DNA of 64,000 nucleotides from Polaromonas jejuensis NBRC 106434 (GCF_001598235.1 NZ_BCYO01000017.1:1-64000), one strand, 5' to 3'. Positions 9,466-18,189 are shown, counted from the first letter of the stretch. Program-made: numbers and translations. Notes: generated by a model not told the origin, from the letters alone.

Positions 9466-10167
9466 ATGATTTTCGGACTAGACCTCGCATCGCCTTTGTT
9501 CTGGAGCGCCTTCGGCTCCATCGTGCTTGCCAACATCGTGCTGTCCGGCGACAACGCCGTGGTGATTGCCATGGCGGCGCGAACGCTGAAACCCGAGCAG
9601 CGCGGCAAGGCGATCTTCTGGGGCAGCGCCGCCGCGATCGTGATGCGTATCGTGCTCACCATCGTGGCCATCCAGCTGCTGAGCCTGCCCTACCTGAAGA
9701 TAGTCGGCGCCATTTTGCTGGTCTACATCGGCGTTGACCTGCTCAAGGGTGAAGAAGAGGAAGACGGCGAAGGCCATGAAATCAACGGCATGATGGCCGC
9801 CATCCGTACCATCCTGATTGCCGATCTGGTCATGAGCCTGGACAACGTGCTGGCCGTGGCCGCGGCCGCCAAGGGCAATCTGCCGCTGCTGATACTGGGC
9901 CTGCTGGTGAGCATTCCCTTGATCGTTTTCGGCGCCACGCTACTGACCAAGGTCATGGAGCGCTTTCCTATCATCATCACGATTGGTGCGGCGCTGCTGG
10001 GCTTCCTGGCCGGCGAAATGCTGCTGACCGATCCGGCCGTGACCACCCATCTGGGCGCCGTGAGCGAGCAAACAGTCACCTTTGGCGGCATGGTGGGGGC
10101 CGTACTGGTCGTGGCCTTGGGGACTTACCTCACGAAGCGCCAGCAAAAGACAAGCTCGGCCACCTAA
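9466..10167 (+). CDS. TerC/YjbE-family integral membrane protein (putative metal exporter), paralogue 1
   Basis: A 233-aa protein of about seven membrane helices. It has two related halves, each with the family's acidic signature: LANIVLSGDNAVVIAMA near the N-terminus and ADLVMSLDNVLAVAAAA in the middle. These Asp/Asn residues are thought to bind Mn2+ or another divalent metal for export. An acidic loop (GEEEEDGEGHE) separates the halves. The ATG at 9466 has CGGAG 5 nt upstream and is preferred over the ATG at 9445, which overlaps the terminator. No riboswitch core is seen upstream, unlike the second TerC-family gene at 20864-21592. Confidence 0.88.
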   Translation: MIFGLDLASPLFWSAFGSIVLANIVLSGDNAVVIAMAARTLKPEQRGKAIFWGSAAAIVMRIVLTIVAIQLLSLPYLKIVGAILLVYIGVDLLKGEEEEDGEGHEINGMMAAIRTILIADLVMSLDNVLAVAAAAKGNLPLLILGLLVSIPLIVFGATLLTKVMERFPIIITIGAALLGFLAGEMLLTDPAVTTHLGAVSEQTVTFGGMVGAVLVVALGTYLTKRQQKTSSAT

Positions 10168-10648
10168 GGAAATGATGTTTTCCCCCCGTTCGCCCAGCCT
10201 CGGGGCGGCGGGCAGTGACCGGCCCCAACACCGGTCCCATGGCGCCTCTATGGCGCCAGGTCTTGCCTGAGACCTGAGTAGAGGCCGGATTTTGCCAAAT
10301 AGTACCTATTTGCCGCATTAGTTGCGGCCCGCGTGCAAAAGTCGCTTGTCCGCCAGCCCCCCCCTCTGTTAATGTCCGCTGTCAGGTGCTTGTAGCTCGT
10401 CCGAACCGATTGGCGGGAGCCCTGAAGCGCGAAAATACCGATTAAATAAAGCGGCTGCGGCTGTGCGGCGAATCAGGACAGGGGATGGGCAGTGCGATCA
10501 TCTGGCAAATGGAATCAGTTCTGGCCTGCCGGCTGGTTTTCCGGTCCTATGATGCATCCTTATACATCCACGCCGCTACCCCGCGTCCCCGTGGACCAGG
10601 GGCCCGGCGGCAGGCTTGCGTTGCGGATGGCGCAGACGCCGCGATAGC
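10168..10648. other. Intergenic region, no gene seen
   Basis: 481 nt between the TerC-family gene and the PP2C gene. It holds small hairpins: duplicated ATGGCGCC units near 10239-10257, and AGGTCT/AGACCT arms at 10258-10275. I see no coding frame with family resemblance and no clear promoter pair. It probably contains the promoter of the phosphatase cluster. Confidence 0.5.
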
Positions 10649-11443
10649 ATGAACAAGATGATTTACCAGATTTGCACCCAAACAGACCCGGGGCTGGTGC
10701 GGGAGAACAATGAAGATGCGGTGGCGTTTGATGCGGCGACGCGGCTTTGTATCCTGGCCGATGGCATGGGCGGCTATAACGCGGGCGAGGTGGCCAGCGG
10801 CATGGCCGTGGCTTTTATCAAGTCGGAAATGGGCCGCTGGCTGTCTCATGCTGGCAGGCATGCCACTGCCAGGGAAGTGCGCCGGGCCCTGGAAATTTGT
10901 GTGGAAAATGCCAACCACTCGATTTTCAACGCGGCCAGCTCCAACCCCCAGTACGCCGGCATGGGGACCACGCTGGTGGTCGGTGTTTTCCAGGAAAACC
11001 GCCTGACGTTGGGCCATATCGGGGACTCGCGCTGCTATCGTTTGCGCGGTCAGGAACTTCAGCGGATCACCAAAGACCATTCCCTGCTTCAGGAGCAGCT
11101 GGATGCCGGCCTGATCACCCCCGAGCAGGCGCTGACCTCGTTGAACAGAAACCTTGTGACGCGTGCGCTGGGCGTTGAAGACACCGTGCTGGTTGAAGTC
11201 AACGAATACCGTGTGGAAGCGGGCGATATCTATTTGATGTGTTCGGACGGACTGTCGGACATGGTGACCGACCCTGGCATCGCTGCCATCCTGAAGGGGG
11301 CAGGAACGCTGGAGCATAAGGCCAAGCAACTGATTGTGGAGGCCAACGAAGCCGGCGGGCGTGACAATATTTCCGTATTGCTGGCGTGTGCGAAAGAAGA
11401 CGCTGCGAAGCGCGGCCTTCTGTCCAGAATGCTGGGAAAATAG
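10649..11443 (+). CDS. PP2C-family serine/threonine protein phosphatase
   Basis: A 264-aa cytoplasmic PP2C/Stp-type phosphatase that removes phosphate from Ser/Thr with two metal ions. Visible motifs are the N-terminal VRENNEDA, the metal ligand Asp38 in LADGMGGYNAGE, GMGTTLV, HIGDSRCY, MCSDGLSDMV and the terminal GGRDNISVLLA. The start at 10649 gives MNKMIYQ. A further upstream in-frame start at 10616 would add an Arg-rich stretch and looks unlikely. The FHA gene follows 39 nt later. FHA domains bind phospho-Thr, so the two products probably act on the same phosphoproteins. No Ser/Thr kinase gene is in the window. Confidence 0.93.
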   Translation: MNKMIYQICTQTDPGLVRENNEDAVAFDAATRLCILADGMGGYNAGEVASGMAVAFIKSEMGRWLSHAGRHATAREVRRALEICVENANHSIFNAASSNPQYAGMGTTLVVGVFQENRLTLGHIGDSRCYRLRGQELQRITKDHSLLQEQLDAGLITPEQALTSLNRNLVTRALGVEDTVLVEVNEYRVEAGDIYLMCSDGLSDMVTDPGIAAILKGAGTLEHKAKQLIVEANEAGGRDNISVLLACAKEDAAKRGLLSRMLGK

Positions 11444-11482
11444 CGCGGTGACTGCAAAATTGAAAACAGACAGGAGTCGGCC

Positions 11483-12136
11483 ATGCCGAAAATGATCGTC
11501 TCTCTTGACGGTGTCGTGATCAAGGAAGTCCAGTTGACGAAAGACCGGACATCCCTGGGCCGCAGGCCCTACAACGACGTGGTCATCGATAACCTGGCTG
11601 TAAGTGGGGAACATGCCGTGCTGCAAATGTCGGGCAACGAGGTTTACCTCGAAGACCTCAACAGCACCAACGGCACCTATGTCAATGGAAAGGCTGTCAA
11701 GAAGCAGTTGCTTCAAAACAATGACACCGTTGAGATTGGCAAGTACAGAATCAAGTACGTGAATGAGGCCGGGTCGGCCGCGTTTGAAAAAACCATGGTG
11801 GCAGGCCCCGCGGACACGACAGGGTTTGCCGCAACGGGCATTGCTGCTGCGCCGGTGGCCGATGCTGGCCTGGGTTCGGGGGCCGCCATCAAGGTCATGT
11901 CGGGGGCCGCTGCGGGTCGCGAAGTGGCCCTCGTCAAGGTGGTGACCACCATCGGCAAGCCAGGCGTTGCGGTCGCCGCCATTACCAGACGTCCCCAGGG
12001 TTTTGTCGTGACCCATGTGGAAGGCTTTGGCAAGCCCACATTGAACGGCACCGTCATTGGTGCCGAGCCGGTGACGCTGAAACATGGTGACATGCTCGAG
12101 TTGGCCGGCACCCATATGCAGTTTGTGCAGCATTGA
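11483..12136 (+). CDS. Tandem-FHA-domain phosphopeptide-binding protein
   Basis: A 217-aa protein. An N-terminal FHA domain spans about residues 1-95 with all core residues: Gly26-Arg27 (SLGRRPYND), Ser41xxHis44 (SGEHAV) and NSTNGTYVNG. The C-terminal region (about 130-217) also looks like an FHA fold (VTTIGKPGVA, KPTLNGTVI, LKHGDMLELAG) but lacks the Gly-Arg and Ser-x-x-His residues, so it is probably a degenerate second copy that no longer binds phosphothreonine. An Ala/Gly-rich linker separates them. It lies between the PP2C and MBL genes on one strand. A role as a phospho-dependent adaptor is inferred. Confidence 0.88.
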   Translation: MPKMIVSLDGVVIKEVQLTKDRTSLGRRPYNDVVIDNLAVSGEHAVLQMSGNEVYLEDLNSTNGTYVNGKAVKKQLLQNNDTVEIGKYRIKYVNEAGSAAFEKTMVAGPADTTGFAATGIAAAPVADAGLGSGAAIKVMSGAAAGREVALVKVVTTIGKPGVAVAAITRRPQGFVVTHVEGFGKPTLNGTVIGAEPVTLKHGDMLELAGTHMQFVQH

Positions 12137-12304
12137 AATGCGTGCCGGTGCGTTCCAGGTTCCGGCAAGGGGCATGGGCAGAGCCCTCTGGTGGTTGCGG
12201 GCCAGATGCGTTGGCGGATCACGCGGCCGGAGGTAGCGCGACCGAGTCGATGGCCCGGGCCCAGGGCTTCAAGTTTGATACCAGCTACCAACAGGGAAAA
12301 CCGC

Positions 12305-13096
12305 ATGAAAGTACGTGTACTGGGCTGCTCGGGGGCTATCGCCAGGGACTGCCGTACCACGTCTTTTTTGCTGGACCATGATCTGCTGGTCGACGCCGGC
12401 ACGGGCGTTGGTGATCTCACGCTCGATGAAATGGCCGGTATCGATCATGTGCTGCTGACCCATTCCCACCTGGACCATGTCGCGGCGTTGCCGCTGATGG
12501 TGGATGCAATCGCTGCACGCAGGACCAGGCCCATTCAGGTTCACGCCCTGCAAGCCACGATTGACGCCCTGCAGGCGCATATTTTCAACAACACGATCTG
12601 GCCGGATTTTTCAAGAATCCCGACGCCGGCGGCGCCATTCATCCGCTTTCACCCGCTGGAGTTGGGGCAAACCTTGTGGCTGGCCGGCAAGCAGGTGGAA
12701 GTGCTGCCCGCTGTGCACACGGTGCCAGCGGTGGGCTACGCCGTGACCGGCAACAAGGGCTGTTGGGTGTTTACCGGCGACACCGAAATAAATCCTGCCT
12801 TGTGGGACCGCATCAATCAGCTGAACGTTGCCATGCTGGTGATTGAAACGGCATTTAGCAACCGCGAGCGCGGCCTGGCCCAACGCAGCCTGCATTTGTC
12901 GCCCGACGTGCTTGCCAGCGAGCTCGAGTGCATAGGCCCGGGCAGGAACTACCCGATTTACATCACCCATACCAAGCCGGCCGAGACGGCGCTCATCATG
13001 GCGGAGGTACAGCGGCTTGAGCAGACGCATTTGGCGGGGTCCAACCTGCCGCATGACATCCGATGGCTGCGGGCGGGGCAGGAGTTTGAGTTGTAA
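12305..13096 (+). CDS. Metallo-beta-lactamase-fold hydrolase (class II cyclic-nucleotide phosphodiesterase-like)
   Basis: A 263-aa soluble MBL-fold protein. The metal site THSHLDH lies near residue 58, with further ligands in AVHTVPAVGY and FTGDTE, and a late His in YITHTKP. The pattern resembles PDE class II cAMP phosphodiesterases, so hydrolysis of cAMP or a related phosphodiester is plausible but unproven. The ATG at 12305 opens the canonical first strand (MKVRVLGCSGAI). An in-frame extension to 12191 has no family match. It is the third gene of the PP2C-FHA set, and pilA lies next on the same strand after a 361-nt gap. Confidence 0.85.
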   Translation: MKVRVLGCSGAIARDCRTTSFLLDHDLLVDAGTGVGDLTLDEMAGIDHVLLTHSHLDHVAALPLMVDAIAARRTRPIQVHALQATIDALQAHIFNNTIWPDFSRIPTPAAPFIRFHPLELGQTLWLAGKQVEVLPAVHTVPAVGYAVTGNKGCWVFTGDTEINPALWDRINQLNVAMLVIETAFSNRERGLAQRSLHLSPDVLASELECIGPGRNYPIYITHTKPAETALIMAEVQRLEQTHLAGSNLPHDIRWLRAGQEFEL

Positions 13097-13457
13097 GCAG
13101 CCCTGCCGGAACGCGATCATGAGACGAGTTTTTCAAGTCTTCCGCAGGCTGTTTAAGGCAGATCGACTGCCCCTATACGCCGTCAATGGTCAATGAGGAC
13201 TGCTGACCCATGCGAGCTCTGAAAGTGGGCAGCACGAAGAAAGTGATTACGGGTCTGAGCGATCTGAAAGTGCTCCGGCCGGCCGGTATCTGGTGACAAA
13301 AATGTCGTTTGTTTTGGTGTTAATGGTCAAAAAACGTAACTTTGACATGCCGGGTTTGGAAAAATATCACGCTTAAGTTCGCAAAAACGTCCTTGCAAGG
13401 CTTGGCATGCAATCTGCGTTAGTCCTTGCGTCAGTTTTTCCAACCAAGGAGTTTTAA
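13097..13457. other. Intergenic region upstream of pilA
   Basis: 361 nt, clearly lower in GC than its flanks near the 3' end. It contains the sigma-54-type promoter (13403-13417) and a good AAGGAG ribosome site at 13446-13451. A 25-codon ORF at about 13119 has no recognisable features and is not called as a gene. Confidence 0.6.
13403..13417 (+). promoter_or_regulatory. Sigma-54 (RpoN) promoter for pilA
   Basis: TGGCATGCAATCTGC has the diagnostic GG-N10-GC spacing of -24/-12 promoters. It lies 41 nt before the pilA start, giving a predicted transcript start near 13429. PilS/PilR-RpoN control of pilA is established in Pseudomonas and related bacteria. Confidence 0.75.
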
Positions 13458-13910
13458 ATGAAGCGTTCCATGCAAAAGGTTCAAAAGGGTTTCACCCTGA
13501 TCGAATTGATGATCGTTGTGGCGATTATTGGTATTTTGGCGGCCGTGGCTTTGCCGGCTTATCAAGATTACACCGTGCGTGCCAAAGTGTCTGAAGTGAT
13601 TTTGGCCGCTTCCTCGGCGAAAACTAGCGTGGCCGAGGCTGCTCAGGTTAACGCGGCCATGCCCGCAACGGCGAGCTTGGTGGTTGATAATCAATCTTCG
13701 AAGTATGTATCGGGTGTCGCGTATTCCCAGACCGATGCCTCGACGGGTGTTATTACCGTGACAACTACAGCAGCAGGCGATGCGAAGATCAGCAGCAAGA
13801 CACTTCAAATGACTGGAACCTTGGCCGCGAATGGTCAGGTGACATGGGTTTGCGCAGCAGGCGCTACCAATCCCATTGATGCCAAGTACTTGCCTGCAAG
13901 CTGCAAGTAA
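13458..13910 (+). CDS. pilA: Type IV major pilin
   Basis: A 150-aa type IVa prepilin. The short basic leader [11 protein letters not shown] is cleaved by PilD after Gly11. The mature N-terminus [20 protein letters not shown] carries Phe+1 and Glu+5, forming the hydrophobic assembly helix. The C-terminal region has two cysteines (WVCAAG and PASCK), the usual disulfide-bonded D-region. Expression appears RpoN-dependent, and a strong terminator follows at 13937-13968. Two PglL/Wzy_C-type genes lie directly downstream, suggesting that the pilin may be glycosylated. Confidence 0.97.
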   Translation: MKRSMQKVQKGFTLIELMIVVAIIGILAAVALPAYQDYTVRAKVSEVILAASSAKTSVAEAAQVNAAMPATASLVVDNQSSKYVSGVAYSQTDASTGVITVTTTAAGDAKISSKTLQMTGTLAANGQVTWVCAAGATNPIDAKYLPASCK

Positions 13911-13936
13911 TAAGTTTTTCGTGAATTGCTAAACAC

Positions 13937-13968
13937 AAGAGGCCCTGAAAAGGGCCTCTTGCTTTTTC
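13937..13968 (+). terminator. Rho-independent terminator after pilA
   Basis: AAGAGGCCCT, loop GAAA, AGGGCCTCTT (perfect 10-bp stem) and then GCTTTTT. It ends within a few nucleotides of the next gene's first ATG codons (13972/13975). Confidence 0.92.
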
Positions 13969-13971
13969 TGC

Positions 13972-15723
13972 ATGATGAATTCCTTACTGACATCCGATAT
14001 CCGCTGGTTTTCGCAGCGGCGAATGATTCGAGTGGGTGATCCACCGCTAACGTCTTTCTGGCTTGGCGGGTGGGCCTGTGCGCTGTCATGTGCATGGTTA
14101 TTGCCGAATCATTACCCGCCGTGGGCTGGATTTCACGCTGATGCATGGACTGCGGCAGTACTTGCGCTGGCATCCGTCGCCGTGATCTTGCGTTCCAAAT
14201 CGCCCACGCAGTGGCATGGCTCCGCTGTGCTGGTGGCGGTGCTGGTTTGCGTCCCGTGGCTGCAATACAGTGCAGGCCTGATTTCCTTCGCGGGACAGGC
14301 CTGGATCTCTACCGCTTATCTGTTGGGCCTGCTGTTGGCGTTGTTGACCGGTCAACGGTGGGAACGGGCATGCCCCGATCAGTTGGCTGGCGGCTTGTTC
14401 TGGGCTATTGGCGCGGCCTCTATTTTGTCAGTCAATCTACAGCTTCAGACTTGGCTGGGCTTGATGGACACGGGCATCTTTGATTTATGGTCCATGGGCT
14501 TGGCGGGTGAACGCCCCTATGCCAATTTTGGACAACCCAATCAGCTCGCAACCTTATTGCTCTGGGGTTTGCTGGCTTGTGCCTGGGGCTTTGTCAATCA
14601 AAAAATCAGAGCATCGGTGGCCTGGATGCTGGCCTGTTTTTTGTTGCTTGGCATCGCGCTGACCCAGTCCCGCACCGCTTGGCTCGGGTTGACATTCTTA
14701 GTGGGCGCAACGTGGGCTTGGAGACGACTTTGGCGTTCAAAATGGGTACCCTGGAGTGTAACCGCCTTGTTTGTGTTCTTTTGGGTGTGCCCCCCACTTT
14801 TAAGAGGGCTGGCCGACTCTTTGCTACTCGTCTCTGAACACAGTTACTTCAGAGGACAGCTCCAGGGTGAGTTGCGCCCCTTGGCTTGGCGCTTGTTCCT
14901 GAATGCGACTTTGAATCGTCCCTGGTTTGGATATGGGTGGACTGAGGTGGGGCACGCGCAGCTTGCTGTGGCATCTGCTTTTCCTCCTTTGCATGGGACC
15001 TTTGGGCAATCGCACAACCTGTTTCTTGATTTGGTTTTGTGGCTTGGTTGGCCGATCGGTCTTTTTGTATCTTTGGCCCTGGCTTGGTGGTTCAGTTCCT
15101 ATATTCGAGCCGTCTCGAATGCGAAAGATGCCATGCTGGTCATGTTTCTTGGCGTCATTGGGATTCACGCCATGCTGGAGTTGCCGCTGCACTACGCCTA
15201 TTTTTTGTTGCCAACAGGCATGGTGATGGGTGTGTTGAATAGTCGTGTTGGCGGGAAACCCGTGGGGATTACGCCGCGCTGGACGTTGAGTTGTCTCTGG
15301 CTTGCGGCGGCACTACTTTTTTCGGGTCTTGTTCGCGACTACTTCCGGGTGGAGTCTAGCTTTCAGACACTACGCTTTGAACTGGCACGCATCGGTACTT
15401 TGCCGCCAGGAAAGCCCCCAGACGTTGTGTTGTTGACCCAGTTGCGGGAAAGAATTGGTTTGATGCGCTACGAAGTGAAGCGAGGAATGAGCGCGGAGGA
15501 GTTGGCTTGGGTGCTTCAAGTGGTCAATGCTTATCCTGGTGGTGGCGTGCTCTATAAAGCCGCCACTGCGTTGGCTTTAAATGACCGTCGGGAGGAGGCG
15601 CGGCAATGGCTAAGCAGGATATGCAAAATTTCCAGCGTCGAGGAGTGTGATTTGATCAGACGCGTCTGGGCACAAGACTCTCATGGCAACCCGGCAATTG
15701 CCGCCGTTCCTTGGCCGAACTGA
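13972..15723 (+). CDS. PglL/Wzy_C-family O-oligosaccharyltransferase-like membrane protein 1
   Basis: A 583-aa polytopic membrane protein with about 12 hydrophobic segments. The Wzy_C hallmarks are visible: GERPYANFGQPNQLATLLLWG, TQSRTAWLGL, PWFGYGWTEVGH and FGQSHNLFLDLVLWLGW with the conserved His. A periplasmic C-terminal tail follows. Such proteins transfer lipid-linked glycans to pilins or polymerise O-antigen. The position right after pilA points to pilin glycosylation (TfpO/PilO-like). The start is uncertain. ATGs at 13972 and 13975 sit directly behind the pilA terminator without a ribosome site. An in-frame ATG at 14023 is an alternative. Base composition is lower in GC than most neighbours, so transfer is possible. 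Confidence 0.85.
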   Translation: MMNSLLTSDIRWFSQRRMIRVGDPPLTSFWLGGWACALSCAWLLPNHYPPWAGFHADAWTAAVLALASVAVILRSKSPTQWHGSAVLVAVLVCVPWLQYSAGLISFAGQAWISTAYLLGLLLALLTGQRWERACPDQLAGGLFWAIGAASILSVNLQLQTWLGLMDTGIFDLWSMGLAGERPYANFGQPNQLATLLLWGLLACAWGFVNQKIRASVAWMLACFLLLGIALTQSRTAWLGLTFLVGATWAWRRLWRSKWVPWSVTALFVFFWVCPPLLRGLADSLLLVSEHSYFRGQLQGELRPLAWRLFLNATLNRPWFGYGWTEVGHAQLAVASAFPPLHGTFGQSHNLFLDLVLWLGWPIGLFVSLALAWWFSSYIRAVSNAKDAMLVMFLGVIGIHAMLELPLHYAYFLLPTGMVMGVLNSRVGGKPVGITPRWTLSCLWLAAALLFSGLVRDYFRVESSFQTLRFELARIGTLPPGKPPDVVLLTQLRERIGLMRYEVKRGMSAEELAWVLQVVNAYPGGGVLYKAATALALNDRREEARQWLSRICKISSVEECDLIRRVWAQDSHGNPAIAAVPWPN

Positions 15724-16142
15724 ACGTTTTGTGAGGCCTATGGATCAATTATTTAATCGGGATTGGATTTAAATTCCCATCACCTGAAATCAAGTCGCTG
15801 ATTTGGTTTAGTCGCCAACTCATCTGCCAATCACGCCCTCTGTTGAATATCAAAATAAGCTCTAATCCATGATTGGTTGGGGCAAATAGCTATTGCAAAA
15901 GTGGGCCATCAAGGTCAGCCTCACCCGACATTATCTTAAGCATTCAATTCGACGGCTCGGATAGTGGATTGCTGCGCTAAGCTCACAATGGCGACGCGCT
16001 TTCGCTTTGTTATTCCGGCGCCTCTTGACCTCGGCCTGCAGCGCGTGCCGATCGTCTGGATTTTGAGTCACCTGCTTGGCCAGACAAGATAATGGCTCGA
16101 TTCAACTTTGATGTCCAAGCGCCCTGATTCGCTGCCTTTCCC
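15724..16142. other. Intergenic region between the two PglL-like genes
   Basis: 419 nt, AT-rich for this window. No coding frame is supported. A fragment near 15885-15910 (AAATAGCTATTGC then GTGGGCC) resembles one arm of the family A repeats. No clear terminator or promoter is visible. Confidence 0.45.
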
Positions 16143-17630
16143 TTGATTACGTCCATTCCCATTTTCCTGTTCATCGCATTGCCGTGGCTCAACCCGTTTG
16201 CCCCGGCGCCCACGCCGGCTGCCATGCCCTTGCTGTTCTCGTGGGCCTGCGCTGCGCTGCTGTTGGGCGTGTGGCGTCGGGGCCCTGACCGTTTGCGCGC
16301 AGGGCGCTGGATGCCTGCCATTGCATGGGCATGGCTGGCGGCGGGGCTGCTCAGCAGCGGGATCGGTTTGTGCCAGTATTTCGGCGCGGCGGGCCACTTT
16401 TCACCGTGGATGAACCAGACGGAAGTGGGCGAGGCGTTTGCCAATTTGCGCCAGCGCAACCAGTTTGCGACCTTGACCAGCCTGTCTCTGGCGGCCCTGC
16501 TGTGGCTTGCGGCAACGGGCCGCTTTGCCGGGCGCAGTCAGTGGTTGACGTGGGTCGCGGCGGGCTTGCTGGCGGCCGGAAACGCTGCATCTTCATCGCG
16601 AACGGGGCTGCTACAGCTCGGCTTGCTGTGCGCGCTATTCGGGATCTGGGGCGGATGGCGCCAGCCGGTGCTTCGCCGTGTGCTGGTGGCTGCGGTGGGG
16701 GCTTATGTGCTGGCAACGCTGGCACTGCCCTGGCTGGCCGGGCTGGATCTGTCGGCGCAGGGCATGTTGGCCCGCCTGCACGCGGGCGACCCGCTCTGCG
16801 CCAGCCGCCTGACGCTCTGGTCTAACGTGCTGCACTTGATTGCCCAGAAGCCCTGGCTGGGCTGGGGTTGGGGCGAGCTGGGTTACGCGCACTACATCAC
16901 GCGCTACGATGGGCCGCGCTTTTGCGAGATTCTGGACAACGCGCACAACCTGCCCTTGCATCTGGCGGTGGAGTTGGGTGTGCCGGCCGCGTTGCTGCTG
17001 TGTGGCGCTTTCATATGGTGGGTCTGGCGGCAGCGGCCCTGGTCTGAGATGGATTCTTCACGCCAACTGGCTTGGGGCGTGCTGGCGCTGATCGGGCTGC
17101 ACAGCCTGCTGGAGTACCCGCTCTGGTACGGGCCTTTCCAGATGGCCGTGGGGCTGTGCGTGCTCATGCTGCGGCGTGGCAATAACATGGACTCTGGCCA
17201 GGAATTCAAGCAAAATCGGCCCCTGGCCCATACATTGCGGGTGCATATAGCTATTGTTTTGATAGCGATAACCGGCTATGCGATGTGGGATTACCACCGC
17301 ATCAGCCAGATTTACCGGGCGCCCGAGGTGCGCGCCGCGGCCTATCGTGACGATACGCTGGCCAAAATCCGCAACTCGTGGCTGTTTGCCAATCAGGTGC
17401 GCTTTGCCGAGTTGAGCATCACGCCGCTGACGCAGGCCAACGCGCAGTGGACCTTCGACACGGCAAGGGCGCTGCTGCACTATTCGCCCGAGCCGCGCGT
17501 CATTGAAAAGCTGATTGAGAGTGCGGTGATGCTGGGGCGCGATGATGAGGCCTTGTTTTATCTGGCAAGGTACCGCGCAGCGTTCCCAAAAGACCATGCC
17601 CAGTGGGCCAAGGCACATACGGTTGGTTGA
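16143..17630 (+). CDS. PglL/Wzy_C-family O-oligosaccharyltransferase-like membrane protein 2
   Basis: A 495-aa polytopic protein, clearly a divergent paralogue of the preceding gene. It has NLRQRNQFATLTSLSLAALLW, SSSRTGLLQLG, KPWLGWGWGELGYAHY, DNAHNLPLHLAVELGVP and HSLLEYPLWYGPFQM, then a membrane segment and a periplasmic C-terminal domain. The start is TTG at 16143. A TGA lies six codons upstream in frame, and no ATG gives a full first helix. A family A repeat copy (17207-17267) is read through in frame and forms part of the last membrane helix (RVHIAIVLIAIT). It may be a pilin oligosaccharyltransferase or O-antigen polymerase/ligase; which of the two paralogues serves the pilin is unknown. 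Confidence 0.85.
   Translation: MITSIPIFLFIALPWLNPFAPAPTPAAMPLLFSWACAALLLGVWRRGPDRLRAGRWMPAIAWAWLAAGLLSSGIGLCQYFGAAGHFSPWMNQTEVGEAFANLRQRNQFATLTSLSLAALLWLAATGRFAGRSQWLTWVAAGLLAAGNAASSSRTGLLQLGLLCALFGIWGGWRQPVLRRVLVAAVGAYVLATLALPWLAGLDLSAQGMLARLHAGDPLCASRLTLWSNVLHLIAQKPWLGWGWGELGYAHYITRYDGPRFCEILDNAHNLPLHLAVELGVPAALLLCGAFIWWVWRQRPWSEMDSSRQLAWGVLALIGLHSLLEYPLWYGPFQMAVGLCVLMLRRGNNMDSGQEFKQNRPLAHTLRVHIAIVLIAITGYAMWDYHRISQIYRAPEVRAAAYRDDTLAKIRNSWLFANQVRFAELSITPLTQANAQWTFDTARALLHYSPEPRVIEKLIESAVMLGRDDEALFYLARYRAAFPKDHAQWAKAHTVG
17207..17267 (-). repeat. Family A palindromic repeat, copy inside a coding region
   Basis: On the minus strand: CGCTATCAAAACAATAGC, then GCACCCG pairing toward TGGGCC, GGGGCCGATTTT tail. 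It is embedded in frame in the second PglL-like gene, where the plus strand encodes the end of a linker and a hydrophobic helix. Confidence 0.7.
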
Positions 17631-17674
17631 TGCGGGCCGGATGATCTGCAAAGTTCAACCCCAATTACAACGCG

Positions 17675-17697
17675 TGGCGCTCCTTGCCTGAGCGCCA
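17675..17697. terminator. Perfect hairpin between convergent genes (possible bidirectional end)
   Basis: TGGCGCTC, 7-nt loop, GAGCGCCA: a perfect 8-bp stem abutting the moaC stop codon (17698), between convergent PglL-like and moaC genes. There is no T-tract on either side, so intrinsic termination is uncertain. Protection of 3' ends is an alternative. Confidence 0.4.
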
Positions 17698-18189
17698 TCA
17701 GGGGCCCGCCAGATAGCTTCCCGATTTCCCCCCGTGCTTTTCGAGCAGTTTCACGTCGGTGATGGTCATGCCGCGATCGACAGCCTTGCACATGTCGTAG
17801 ATGGTCAGCAGGGCCACCTGCACCGCTGTCAGCGCTTCCATCTCCACACCCGTTGGGCCGACGGTTTCGACGGTCGCGCGGCATGCGATGCTGGTATTTT
17901 TTTCATCCGGCGTGAAATCCACTGCGACGCGCGTTAACGCCAGCGGATGGCACAGGGGAATCAGGTCACTCGTTTTTTTGGCGCCCATGATGCCGGCAAT
18001 GCGTGCAATGCCCAGCACATCGCCTTTTTTGGCATTGCCGCCAAGAATGACGGAAAGGGTTTCCGGATTCATGACGATACGGCCCTGTGCCACGGCGATG
18101 CGGTGTGTGGCCGCCTTGTCCGCCACGTCGACCATGTGGGCCTGGCCCTGAGCATCAAAATGGGTGAGCGCTGAAGAAGACGTCGTCAT
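17698..18189 (-). CDS. moaC: Cyclic pyranopterin monophosphate synthase MoaC
   Basis: A 163-aa cytoplasmic enzyme of molybdenum cofactor synthesis. It converts the MoaA product (3',8-cyclo-GTP) to cyclic pyranopterin monophosphate. Full-length family match: [43 protein letters not shown], the catalytic region [21 protein letters not shown] and [10 protein letters not shown]. The ATG at 18189 is canonical. It is divergent from the M48 protease gene. No other moa genes are nearby. Confidence 0.97.
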   Translation of the reverse strand: MTTSSSALTHFDAQGQAHMVDVADKAATHRIAVAQGRIVMNPETLSVILGGNAKKGDVLGIARIAGIMGAKKTSDLIPLCHPLALTRVAVDFTPDEKNTSIACRATVETVGPTGVEMEALTAVQVALLTIYDMCKAVDRGMTITDVKLLEKHGGKSGSYLAGP

